From the IMG/VR virus record IMGVR_UViG_3300032087_005496, positions 1 through 28,185 of that record: DNA of 28,185 nucleotides. The stretch is one strand, 5' to 3'. The notes under the pieces were generated by a model that was given only the letters and a program-made list of their open reading frames with translations, did no database searches and was not told the origin of the DNA. This document shows, piece after piece, positions 5,231-12,687 of this stretch. This stretch comes from a virus. Position numbers and translations under genes: made by a program. Within the stretch, counting starts at the first letter, position 1. Each line of letters opens with the position of its first letter.

Positions 5231-5707
5231 ATGGAAAAACACCTCTGCAAAGAGTGTCGAAAGGAATTGAAAGAGGACCACTTTGAGTTCTTCAAAAAAA
5301 AGTACGGTCTTTATCGCCGAAAAGTTTGCAGAAAGTGTTACTATGAGCAAAGAAATAAAGTCCGATCTTCAACTCCCTATAACTATTTAAAAATTGTTAT
5401 TCAACAACTTAAATCGAAAAGAGTTAAAGAAGGAGTGGAGTGGGACTTAACTTGGGAAGAGCTCTGCGAAGTATGGGACGACCAAGAAGCAGTATGCGCT
5501 TTATCAGGAGTATTGATGACACATAAAAAAGGTGATGGACACCAAGAACTAAACGCGACCATTGACCGTGTAGACGGCAGCGGACCGTATACCAAGGACA
5601 ACGTTCAACTGGTTTGCCACCGCGCGAACCTTATTAAACACACTATGACCGAGGACGACTTGTACTGGTGGTGCCGCAACATAGTGACAAACAAAGATAA
5701 AATCTAA
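5231..5707 (+). CDS. HNH endonuclease with N-terminal zinc ribbon
   Basis: A 158-residue nuclease. The N-terminal zinc ribbon uses Cys6/Cys9 (CKEC) and Cys33/Cys36 (CRKC). The HNH core runs from Cys89 (CALSG) through ATIDRVDGSGPYTKDNVQLV, with Asp112, Asp115 and Asn124, to Cys129-His130 and the following LIKHTM. This is the IDR-D...Y-DN-V-C type common in free-standing phage HNH enzymes. It is the first rightward gene, directly before terS. HNH proteins in that position assist packaging in some cos phages (established for HK97-like phages), but many phage HNH genes are selfish homing endonucleases. Both readings are open here. No Shine-Dalgarno precedes the ATG; a 36-codon frame with a good site (5176-5286) overlaps its start in another frame. 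The start is kept because the first zinc-ribbon pair lies at residue 6. Confidence 0.9.
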   Translation: MEKHLCKECRKELKEDHFEFFKKKYGLYRRKVCRKCYYEQRNKVRSSTPYNYLKIVIQQLKSKRVKEGVEWDLTWEELCEVWDDQEAVCALSGVLMTHKKGDGHQELNATIDRVDGSGPYTKDNVQLVCHRANLIKHTMTEDDLYWWCRNIVTNKDKI

Positions 5708-5713
5708 TATAAT
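5684..5713 (+). promoter_or_regulatory. sigma70-type promoter of terS, leaderless
   Basis: GTGACA (5684-5689, five of six matches to the -35 consensus), an 18-base spacer, and a perfect TATAAT (5708-5713). Only eight bases separate the -10 from the terS ATG at 5722, so the transcript should start within a few bases of the start codon. The -35 lies inside the end of the HNH gene. Confidence 0.7.
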
Positions 5714-5721
5714 TCAATTTT

Positions 5722-6246
5722 ATGGCCTTACTAAAAGAAAACGAAGATGTCAATAACATAACAGAAGAGGAAAGAGAGGAGATGCGTTCTCACTTCCCTT
5801 ATGCCGGAGTTCACTTGGGTGAGCTGTCAGTACAAGAAGAGCGTCTACTTTTATTCCATCTTCGTGGTCTAAGTAAAGCGGCCGCCGGTCGAGCAGCAGG
5901 CTATCGCGACCAAGATCACGTTTATCAGTTGTTTAAGAAACCAAAAATGCAAAACGCTTTGCAGTATTTGCGTGGTCAATTGGTTGAAGAAACTAAGTTC
6001 GATCGTCAGACCGCAACCAATATGTATTTGGAAGCTCATAGAAAATCTGCGAATGCAACTGAAGAAAAAAATGTTGTCGATTCGTTGTGCAAGCTCCACG
6101 GTCTATTTATGCCAGATAGTGCAACGCAAATAAATATCAATGTTGAAAAAGTTGAACAGTTAGAAAAACTATCCGATGCCGAGCTCTTAAAACTTGCCGG
6201 CTCCGATGTTAAATATTTAGAGCCGAATGGACATAAAAAAGATTGA
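5722..6246 (+). CDS. terS: terminase small subunit
   Basis: A 174-residue protein that recognises the packaging site and recruits the large subunit. Residues about 36-80 hold the DNA-binding helix-turn-helix pattern of small terminases (LSVQEERLLLFHLRGLSKAA, then AGYRDQDHVYQLFKKPKMQN), including the typical AGY and K-P-K-x-Q phrases. A helical oligomerisation region follows, and the acidic C-terminus (EKVEQLEKLSDAELLKLAG) is of the kind that contacts TerL. It overlaps the TerL start by 20 bases. No ribosome site precedes the first ATG, which sits 8 bases behind a TATAAT. An alternative ATG at 5782 (MRSHFPYAG) has purine-rich GAGAGGAG just before it, so a shorter form is possible. Confidence 0.88.
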   Translation: MALLKENEDVNNITEEEREEMRSHFPYAGVHLGELSVQEERLLLFHLRGLSKAAAGRAAGYRDQDHVYQLFKKPKMQNALQYLRGQLVEETKFDRQTATNMYLEAHRKSANATEEKNVVDSLCKLHGLFMPDSATQININVEKVEQLEKLSDAELLKLAGSDVKYLEPNGHKKD

Positions 6247-7876
6247 GTGCGAAAAGTGCAAAGGCCTTTTCCCTGAAACTTTAATTCTTAAGGAAGGAAT
6301 TTGTGTCCACTGTCGAGCAGACGATGTAGAAAAGTTGGCCGAACCCCAGGCTCAAACTCAGGAAAGTTCGGAAAGCAAAAAGCAGATATCCGCACAAAAA
6401 AGAGCAGAGCGAGAATTAGCCAAACGTATTTTATGTCGAAAGCGTCTTTTACCATTTGTTGAACGTACCAATCCTGACTACTTAGCTGGTTGGGTCCACA
6501 AAGACATCTGTCAAAGGCTAGAAAAATTTTCAGAACAAGTCGCCAATAAAGAGTCACCAAGATTGATGCTCTTTATGCCGCCGCGTCACGGTAAATCTAC
6601 TTTAGCTAGTGTGGCCTTCCCTGCCTGGCATCTTGGTCGACACCCACATCACGAATTTATTAGCTGTTCCTATTCAGGAAGTTTAGCTATGAATTTTTCG
6701 AGAAAAGTTCGTCAGGTTTTAAGGGAGCCAGTATATAAAAATATTTTTGAAAAAACTAGACTAGATAAAGATTCTCAGTCCGTAGAATCATGGAACACGA
6801 ACCAAGGTGGTGGTTATGTAGCCGCTGGTGTTGGTGGTGGTATTACTGGTAAAGGTGCCCACGTTTTATTAATAGATGACCCGATCAAAAACCGAGAGGA
6901 TGCTGAGTCCGATAACAATAGAGATGCGACTTGGGATTGGTACACTTCAACTGCTTATACACGTTTAGCCCCGGGAGGTGGTGTGTTGGTAATTTTAACT
7001 AGATGGCACGATGACGATTTGGCTGGTAGATTGTTGCGGTTTGCTGAAGAAGGTGCCGATCAGTGGGAAGTTGTAAAGTACCCAGCTATTGCCGAACACG
7101 ATGAAGAGTTTAGACAAGAAGGCGACCCTTTGCATGAAGAGCGTTATGACTTACCAGCACTTGATCAAATAAGAAAAGCCATTGGGCCGCGCGACTGGAC
7201 GGCGCTGTATCAACAAAACCCAGTGTCCGATGAAGGGGATTATTTTTCCCGGGACATGGTGCGTTATTACGAAGAAGGTGAAGTTGATTATGACAAACTT
7301 CGGTACTACTGTGCGTGGGACTTGGCTATTGGTCAACGCGACCGTAACGACTATTCTGTTGGTATTGTTGTGGGGGTCGATGAGTACGATCAGTTGTTCG
7401 TGGTCGATGTTGTTCGGGGTAAGTACGATGGTTTTGAATTAGTAGAACGCATTTTAGATTTGTATGAACAATGGCGACCTGGTATAGTAGGAATTGAGAA
7501 AGGTCATATTGAAATGGCACTAGGGCCCTTCTTAGAAAAAAGAACGAGAGAACGAAGATTAAACGAGGCCTATTTTAAAGATTTAAAAGTAGGAAGACGT
7601 GATAAAGAAGCAAGAGCTCGTGCGATCCAGGGTAGAATGCAACAAGGTATGGTATACTTGCCAAAAGACGCAGTCTGGACTGGCCCTCTAGTTGCGGAAT
7701 TATTACGCTTTCCAAATGGGACTCACGATGACCAAGTTGACGCGTTAGCTTGGATAGGATTGATGATGACAGAATTTAGTACATTCTATGAAGCACCTGA
7801 GCATATACCTTCTTGGAGAGATAGGCTAAAATATTTAACGAAAGGAACGAAGCGTAAATCTTCGATGAGTGCTTAA
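6227..7876 (+). CDS. terL: terminase large subunit (packaging ATPase-nuclease)
   Basis: DNA-packaging motor, 549 residues. ATPase: Walker A PPRHGKST at 118-125, Walker B VLLIDD at 213-218, coupling motif LTRWH at 257-261. RNase H-like nuclease: Asp374 in CAWDLAIG, Glu424 in VGIEKG, and Asp501/Asp502/Asp505 in THDDQVDAL, so all acidic positions are present and the enzyme looks intact. The first 30 residues add an unusual zinc ribbon, Cys8/Cys11 (CEKC) and Cys26/Cys29 (CVHC), followed by a Gln/Ser-rich linker to about residue 57. The frame overlaps terS by 20 bases, there is no clear ribosome site, and no other Met occurs before residue 114, so the start is accepted. The stop overlaps the portal ATG by one base. 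Confidence 0.96.
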   Translation: MDIKKIECEKCKGLFPETLILKEGICVHCRADDVEKLAEPQAQTQESSESKKQISAQKRAERELAKRILCRKRLLPFVERTNPDYLAGWVHKDICQRLEKFSEQVANKESPRLMLFMPPRHGKSTLASVAFPAWHLGRHPHHEFISCSYSGSLAMNFSRKVRQVLREPVYKNIFEKTRLDKDSQSVESWNTNQGGGYVAAGVGGGITGKGAHVLLIDDPIKNREDAESDNNRDATWDWYTSTAYTRLAPGGGVLVILTRWHDDDLAGRLLRFAEEGADQWEVVKYPAIAEHDEEFRQEGDPLHEERYDLPALDQIRKAIGPRDWTALYQQNPVSDEGDYFSRDMVRYYEEGEVDYDKLRYYCAWDLAIGQRDRNDYSVGIVVGVDEYDQLFVVDVVRGKYDGFELVERILDLYEQWRPGIVGIEKGHIEMALGPFLEKRTRERRLNEAYFKDLKVGRRDKEARARAIQGRMQQGMVYLPKDAVWTGPLVAELLRFPNGTHDDQVDALAWIGLMMTEFSTFYEAPEHIPSWRDRLKYLTKGTKRKSSMSA

Positions 7877-9978
7877 TGGCTATACATAAAAAACCAAAAA
7901 AGAATATGAATGCTGCTGAAGAGGCAGCTCTGGCTAAATCACAATGGGATGCTTACACTCGAGCTCGAGATAATGGGCATACCGATTACATAGATATCGC
8001 AAAACAATGCGATGCCTACTATAGGGGAGAACAGTGGGACGCGGCCGACGTTGCAGCCTTAGATGACCAAGGTCGACCTGCTTTAACAATCAATACTATT
8101 TTACCAACCATCAATACGGTTATTGGTGAACAAAGTACTCGAAGAGCTAGTGTTAAATTCAAACCACGTGGCCGTGGCATGCAAGAAGTTGCTGACGTTC
8201 TAACTAAATTATATTTACAAATCTCAGACAACAATAAACTTGAATGGGTTGAATCCCAAGTTTTTTCAGATGGTCTAATTCAAGACAGAGGTTGGTTCGA
8301 TGTCCGTGTTGATTTTTCTGACAACATTATGGGCGAAATTCGCATTACTCCAAAAGACCCGCTCGATATTCTTATTGACCCAGATGCAAAAGAATATGAC
8401 CCAAGAAGTTGGAATGAAATCTTTGAAACCAAATGGATGAGTATCAATCAGATTGAAGAACAGTATGGGCAAAACAAAGCAGATAAATTAAGAACTATTG
8501 CGGAAGTTGGGTCCACACTAGGTTCAGATTCTATTGAATATGAAGAAGAGCGTTATGGTGATACCTATTCTGGTGAGTATGCTAGTGATTATCCACAGAA
8601 CCCAGATGAAGCTCGAGAAGTTAGGTCAATTCGAGTAGTAGAAAGACAATACTACAGATTAAAAGAGTGTATGTTTTATGTTGACCCAGTAACAGGTGAT
8701 GAAAGAGAAGTCCCTTACGATTGGGGTAAAAAGAAAAGAGAATCTTTTGCCGATGACTTTGGCCTACATATAGTAACTAAAAAAGTCCGAAAGGTACGTT
8801 GGACAGTAACAGCTGACACAGTAGTGCTTTTTGATGATTGGTCGCCTTACAAACATTTTACCTTAGTGCCTTACTTCCCTTACTTCAGAAGAGGTAAACC
8901 ATTCGGTATGGTAAGAAACTTATTATCACCACAAGAACAATTAAATAAAATTTCATCGCAAGAGTTACACATTGTTAACACTACAGCTAATTCAGGTTGG
9001 ATTGTAGAGTCAGGTTCTTTAACAGGTATGACGGCAGATGATTTAGAAGAGCATGGTGCGGAAACTGGTTTAGTTCTCGAATACAATCGAGGTTCCACTC
9101 CCCCTGGGAAAATCCCCCCTAACCAGATTCCCACCGGCCTTGATCGTATAGGACAAAAAGCCGCTGCTAACATAAAACAAATAAGCGGTGTTTCTGACGC
9201 TATGTTAGGGACCGATTCACCAGAAGTTTCTGGTATTGCAATTCAAGCTAAGCAGAATAGAGGCATCTTGATGATTCAAGTTCCTTTAGATAACTTAGCA
9301 AAAACTAGACAGTATTTAGCAGAAAAAGTATTAGAACTTGTACAACAGTACTACACCGAAGAAAGAATTGTACAAATAACGGATGAGTCTGATCCGTATA
9401 AACCAAGCTTACCTTTAGTTGTAAACCAAATGACACCAGAAGGTAGAATTGTTAATGACTTAACCATAGGCGAATACGATGTAGTAGTTGACACTATGCC
9501 GGCAAGAGATAGTTTTGATGAAGTTCAGTTTGCTGAAGCTATTGAACTTCGAAGAGCTGGTGTTCCAATTCCAGATGACTTAATTGTTGAGTATTCACAC
9601 CTAGCAAGAAAAGCAGACATTGCACAACGTATTAGACAAATGCAAGGTATGGAACCACCTACACCTGAACAAGCAGAACTACTTCAGTTCCAACAACAAG
9701 CTCAAATTCAAAGTGCACAACTTGAAGTGGCAAAACTGGAAGCAGAAGTTGCTAGACTTCAGTCAGAAACTCAACTTAATATGGCAAAAGCTGAAGGGGC
9801 ACAAATGGACCCACAATTGAAAATTGCTGAATTACAAAGTAAACTACAAACAAAACGTGAAGAACTTGGTTTACGTGAGCGTTTATCATCTTTAACTAAT
9901 GATATGCGTAAGAACCAAAGTGACACTGCCGCAGCTGCTAAATTAGCTGCCGCAGCAATGAAGCCAATGTCCAAATAG
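7876..9978 (+). CDS. P22-type portal protein
   Basis: Seven hundred residues, forming the dodecameric vertex ring through which DNA enters and leaves. Family signatures at the N-terminus: YYRGEQWDAAD (about 50-60), GRPALTINTILPTINTVIGE and then SVKFKPRG, the classical opening of P22-like portals. A DPLDILIDPDAKEYD stretch follows near residue 155-170. The C-terminal 110 residues form a long Gln/Ala/Glu-rich coiled coil (from about PEQAELLQFQQQAQIQSAQL to the end), equivalent to the barrel region of P22 portals. Start codon overlaps the terL stop (TAATG), so it is coupled to terL. Confidence 0.93.
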   Translation: MAIHKKPKKNMNAAEEAALAKSQWDAYTRARDNGHTDYIDIAKQCDAYYRGEQWDAADVAALDDQGRPALTINTILPTINTVIGEQSTRRASVKFKPRGRGMQEVADVLTKLYLQISDNNKLEWVESQVFSDGLIQDRGWFDVRVDFSDNIMGEIRITPKDPLDILIDPDAKEYDPRSWNEIFETKWMSINQIEEQYGQNKADKLRTIAEVGSTLGSDSIEYEEERYGDTYSGEYASDYPQNPDEAREVRSIRVVERQYYRLKECMFYVDPVTGDEREVPYDWGKKKRESFADDFGLHIVTKKVRKVRWTVTADTVVLFDDWSPYKHFTLVPYFPYFRRGKPFGMVRNLLSPQEQLNKISSQELHIVNTTANSGWIVESGSLTGMTADDLEEHGAETGLVLEYNRGSTPPGKIPPNQIPTGLDRIGQKAAANIKQISGVSDAMLGTDSPEVSGIAIQAKQNRGILMIQVPLDNLAKTRQYLAEKVLELVQQYYTEERIVQITDESDPYKPSLPLVVNQMTPEGRIVNDLTIGEYDVVVDTMPARDSFDEVQFAEAIELRRAGVPIPDDLIVEYSHLARKADIAQRIRQMQGMEPPTPEQAELLQFQQQAQIQSAQLEVAKLEAEVARLQSETQLNMAKAEGAQMDPQLKIAELQSKLQTKREELGLRERLSSLTNDMRKNQSDTAAAAKLAAAAMKPMSK

Positions 9979-9988
9979 GAGGTTAAGT

Positions 9989-11059
9989 ATGGCAAGAAAG
10001 AAGAAAGCAGCGAAAGCTGAAGAAGTAAACGAAATAATCTTAGACGGAGTGCCCGGGGCAGACCCAATAAGTGAAGAAGATACTGAGTCTTTTCAAGTAG
10101 ATTTAAACTTTGAAGATGCAGTAGAAACCGAAGAAGTCGAATTTCCAAAGGAGCAAGAAATTGAAGAAACCGAAACATCCGAACTCACAACAACTCCAGA
10201 AGAACTTCAGGAAAAAGCTGAAGAGGAAACAGAAGCAGAAGGAAGTGAAGATGGAGAAAATCCAAGCGAAGAAGTCGTGGATGCAGAAAATGACGCAAAT
10301 TCACAACCAGATGTACAACAACCTGTTGAAGAAGTTGCAGAAGTAGAGCAAAAAGCACCTATGGTGCCAAAGTCAAGGCTTGATGAAGTCCTTGCTAAAC
10401 AAAAAGCATTACAAAAACAATTAGAAGAAGTGCAAAAAGCAAACCAAGAAGTCCAAAAAGAAGCGCCAAACTATGATTTTGCGACAAAAGAAGCTGAATA
10501 TCAGCAACTTGTACTTGATGGCGAGTCTGAAAAGGCCGTTGCACTTAGAAATGAGATAAGACAGGCTGAAAAAGACCAGTTTATGTTTGAAGTTCAACAA
10601 CAAATGGGCCAAACAGTCCAACAAAGTCAAGAACAACAAGCTTTGCAGGTAAAAGCAACTGAACTTGAGCAAAAATTTCCTATTTTTGATATAAATAGTG
10701 CCGAACATGACCCAGATTTACTAAAAGATGCCTTAGAATTGCGAGATGCGTTTATGATTCAAGGTTATGAAGGCCCAGATGCCCTTGAAAAAGCAGTAAA
10801 TTTAACTCTTTTACAACAAAAGCCAACACTTTTACAAGAAAAACCAGTTGAGGCCCCTGTTGAGGTAAAAGAGATACAACAAAAACAACAAAAAGTAAAA
10901 GTAGAACAGAAATTACAAGCTGCTGAGTCTCAACCACCTCAAATGAGAGGAGAAAGTGCTAAAGCTTCAGATAAAGTTGATATTCATAAATTATCTGAGA
11001 AAGAGTTTAATGCTCTTCCTGCTGAGACTTTAAGACGGTTACGTGGTGACTTTAGTTAA
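9989..11059 (+). CDS. capsid scaffolding protein
   Basis: A 356-residue protein with a basic tip (MARKKKAAK), a very acidic, probably disordered segment to about residue 120, a coiled coil (VPKSRLDEVLAKQKALQKQL and onward, about 127-155), more Gln/Lys helices, and a short basic helix at the C-terminus (LSEKEFNALPAETLRRLRGD). Acidic, helical, no cysteine, between portal and capsid genes: this is the position and composition of a scaffold that guides shell assembly, and the basic C-terminal helix would be the capsid-binding end. Preceded by a perfect TAGGAGG site. Identity rests on position and composition rather than on a clear family motif. Confidence 0.8.
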   Translation: MARKKKAAKAEEVNEIILDGVPGADPISEEDTESFQVDLNFEDAVETEEVEFPKEQEIEETETSELTTTPEELQEKAEEETEAEGSEDGENPSEEVVDAENDANSQPDVQQPVEEVAEVEQKAPMVPKSRLDEVLAKQKALQKQLEEVQKANQEVQKEAPNYDFATKEAEYQQLVLDGESEKAVALRNEIRQAEKDQFMFEVQQQMGQTVQQSQEQQALQVKATELEQKFPIFDINSAEHDPDLLKDALELRDAFMIQGYEGPDALEKAVNLTLLQQKPTLLQEKPVEAPVEVKEIQQKQQKVKVEQKLQAAESQPPQMRGESAKASDKVDIHKLSEKEFNALPAETLRRLRGDFS

Positions 11060-11074
11060 ACTATAAGTTATCAT
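11046..11074 (+). promoter_or_regulatory. candidate sigma70 promoter of the capsid gene
   Basis: GTGACT (11046-11051, four of six at -35), a 17-base spacer and TATCAT (11069-11074, five of six at -10). The -35 is in the last codons of the scaffold gene. Predicted start near 11081, just ahead of the first stem of the leader RNA. The -35 resembles that of the terS promoter (GTGACA). Confidence 0.5.
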
Positions 11075-11080
11075 TAAAAA

Positions 11081-11276
11081 GTTCGTGTGCTACTACGATA
11101 TGTAGCCCTAGTCGCTGAGGTAAAAAAGCGTTGTAGCCTAACACGGCGTAAATCTGTTCGAGGTCGTTCTCGTTAACTTACGAAAGCGTTTCCCAACGAT
11201 AAAGGGTACACGGGAGAAACAGTTGCCCCAAAAAGTCGACTGGTTAAACTTTTTTTGTAAATTATTGGAGGCTTAA
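11081..11276 (+). ncRNA. structured 5' leader of the capsid mRNA
   Basis: The 217-base gap between scaffold and capsid genes has no frame of note but many pairings. CGTGT (11084-11088) pairs with ACACG (11141-11145) and encloses two hairpins: GCTAC/GTAGC (11089-11093 with 11102-11106) and CGCT/AGCG (11113-11116 with 11127-11130). TGTAGCC recurs at 11132-11138, so GCTAC could pair with either copy. GTTTCCC (11188-11194) pairs with GGGAGAAAC (11212-11220) with a two-base bulge. An A/T hairpin and the GGAGG site (11267-11271) follow. I do not recognise a named RNA class. Confidence 0.45.
11230..11256 (+). promoter_or_regulatory. A/T hairpin with T-run before the capsid ribosome site
   Basis: AAAAAGT (11230-11236) and ACTTTTT (11248-11254) are perfect complements around an 11-base loop, with the T-run continuing to 11256. 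It lies ten bases ahead of the capsid GGAGG. It could be a weak terminator for upstream transcripts, a stabilising 5' element, or part of the leader fold. Confidence 0.4.
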
Positions 11277-12422
11277 ATGGCTAACACAAATTTTTCATCT
11301 TTGACCAGTGAACAATTAACAATCTGGTCAAGAGATTTTTGGCGTGTTGCTCGAAACATGTCCTTCATTAACCAATTTGCAGGAAGCGGTTCAAACGCAA
11401 TGGTTCAGAGAATTACTGAACTTACTCAATCCGAAAAAGGTGCGAGAGCAGTTTTAACTCTTCTAGCAGATATGTCAGGAGATGGTGTTGTTGGTGATAA
11501 CACTCTTGAAGGTAATGAAGAGGCATTAAGAGCATATGATATCGTTGTCCAACTGGATCAACTAAGATTTGCTAACAGACTAGCAGGTAGATTAGCTGAT
11601 CAAAAATCAGTTGTGAATTTTAGAGAACATTCTAGAGATGCTCTTGCATACGCAATGGCTGATAGAATTGACCAGCTAGCATTCTTAACCCTATCTGGTA
11701 TTAACTACACTGTGGGAAATAGCGGTGCTTTAAGGTCTGTCCTAGCTTCAGGACAAAACTTAGGCGACCTATCTTTCAGTAGTGATGTTACTGCTCCAAC
11801 TTCTAACAGACATAGAAGATGGGATGCAACTTCAGGCTTAGTAGCTGGAGATGTAACTGCTGTAGATAGCGCAGATACCATTAGTTATGAAACTATTGTT
11901 GCTCTAAAAGCTTATGCTAAAGATAACTATATTAGAGGAATTAGAAGTTCCGGTAATGAAGAGATGTTCCATCTATTTGTTACTCCACAAGTTATGGCTG
12001 ATCTAAAATTAGACTCAAACTTTTTAGCTAATGTAAGAAATGCTGGAATCAGAGGACCACAAAACCAGTTGTTCTCAGGTTCATCAAGCCTAATGGTTGA
12101 TGGTGTTATGATCCACGAGTTCAGACACGTATTCAACACAGCTAATGCTACAACAGGTACTTCAGCTGAAGCCGGCGATGCTGGTTACAAATGGGGTGCT
12201 AATGCTGATATTAATGGTTCTGCATGTATTTTTGCAGGAGCACAAGCTTTAGCAATGGCTGATATTGGTCTTCCAGAAATAGTTGAAGATACATTCGACT
12301 ACGGAAACCAAAATGGTATTTCAATTGGCAAAATCTTCGGTCTTAAGAAGCCTAAGTATCAATCCGACTATAATGGTAGTGTTGAAGACTTTGGTGTTAT
12401 TAGATTAGATGTTGCATATTAA
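11277..12422 (+). CDS. major capsid protein, N4-gp56 type
   Basis: A 381-residue shell protein with the HK97 fold. The opening SEQLTIWSRDFWRVARNMSF, the NAMVQRITEL segment, and the GDNTLEGNEEAL plus DQLRFANRLAGRLADQ blocks followed by a helix ending in MADRIDQLAFLTLSG are characteristic of the N4-gp56 capsid family. The C-terminal half holds the usual VDGVMIHEFRHVF strand. It is the most abundant virion protein. The gene has its own candidate promoter, a long leader, an ideal GGAGG site five bases before ATG, and a terminator directly downstream, which suits very high and separately controlled expression. Confidence 0.94.
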   Translation: MANTNFSSLTSEQLTIWSRDFWRVARNMSFINQFAGSGSNAMVQRITELTQSEKGARAVLTLLADMSGDGVVGDNTLEGNEEALRAYDIVVQLDQLRFANRLAGRLADQKSVVNFREHSRDALAYAMADRIDQLAFLTLSGINYTVGNSGALRSVLASGQNLGDLSFSSDVTAPTSNRHRRWDATSGLVAGDVTAVDSADTISYETIVALKAYAKDNYIRGIRSSGNEEMFHLFVTPQVMADLKLDSNFLANVRNAGIRGPQNQLFSGSSSLMVDGVMIHEFRHVFNTANATTGTSAEAGDAGYKWGANADINGSACIFAGAQALAMADIGLPEIVEDTFDYGNQNGISIGKIFGLKKPKYQSDYNGSVEDFGVIRLDVAY

Positions 12423-12438
12423 TTGTGATATATTAATC

Positions 12439-12467
12439 GGGTAGCCTTTCGGGGCTACCCACTTTTA
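12439..12467 (+). terminator. intrinsic terminator after the capsid gene
   Basis: GGGTAGCC (12439-12446), loop TTTCGG, GGCTACCC (12453-12460): a perfect 8-bp GC-rich stem, followed by ACTTTTAA. It begins 17 bases after the capsid stop. The short T-run suggests partial read-through into the neck genes. Confidence 0.82.
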
Positions 12468-12480
12468 ACAAGGAGTAATA

Positions 12481-12684
12481 ATGGTAATAATTTCAGATAA
12501 AGATAGATATATTTCAACAACTTGGGGAGCTGCTGTAAGACTAAAAGCAGGAGAACCAAAGACAGTAGGAAAGAATATCGGATTACTTTGTTTACAGGAA
12601 GGTTGTAAAGAGTACATCGAACCAAAGGTTGAGGAAAAACCTGTGGTGAAAAAGAAAAAATCACCCGCTAAAAAGAGAAAATAA
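12481..12684 (+). CDS. small protein after capsid gene, 67 aa
   Basis: Residues 1-45 look like a compact beta fold (MVIISDKDRYISTTWGAAVR onward, with two cysteines in LLCLQEGCKEY). The last 20 residues are a lysine-rich tail (KKKKSPAKKRK). AAGGAG lies six bases ahead of the ATG. Small genes directly after the capsid gene often encode decoration or head-completion proteins, and the basic tail could touch packaged DNA. No family motif is seen, so this is positional inference. Confidence 0.6.
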   Translation: MVIISDKDRYISTTWGAAVRLKAGEPKTVGKNIGLLCLQEGCKEYIEPKVEEKPVVKKKKSPAKKRK

Positions 12685-12687
12685 AAA

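Noticed and set aside
4979-5295. Two overlapping leftward open frames of 67 and 84 codons in the divergence region
   Set aside because: No ribosome sites. They read the complement of the G-run block and the hairpin, and the longer one starts inside the HNH gene.
11084-11145. Possible hammerhead-type ribozyme core (CTGA and GAAA segments)
   Set aside because: The required CTGANGA core is not present; CTGAGGT fails at key positions.
11150-11175. GTTCGAGGTC resembling a tRNA T-arm
   Set aside because: No acceptor stem, D-arm or anticodon arm could be built around it.
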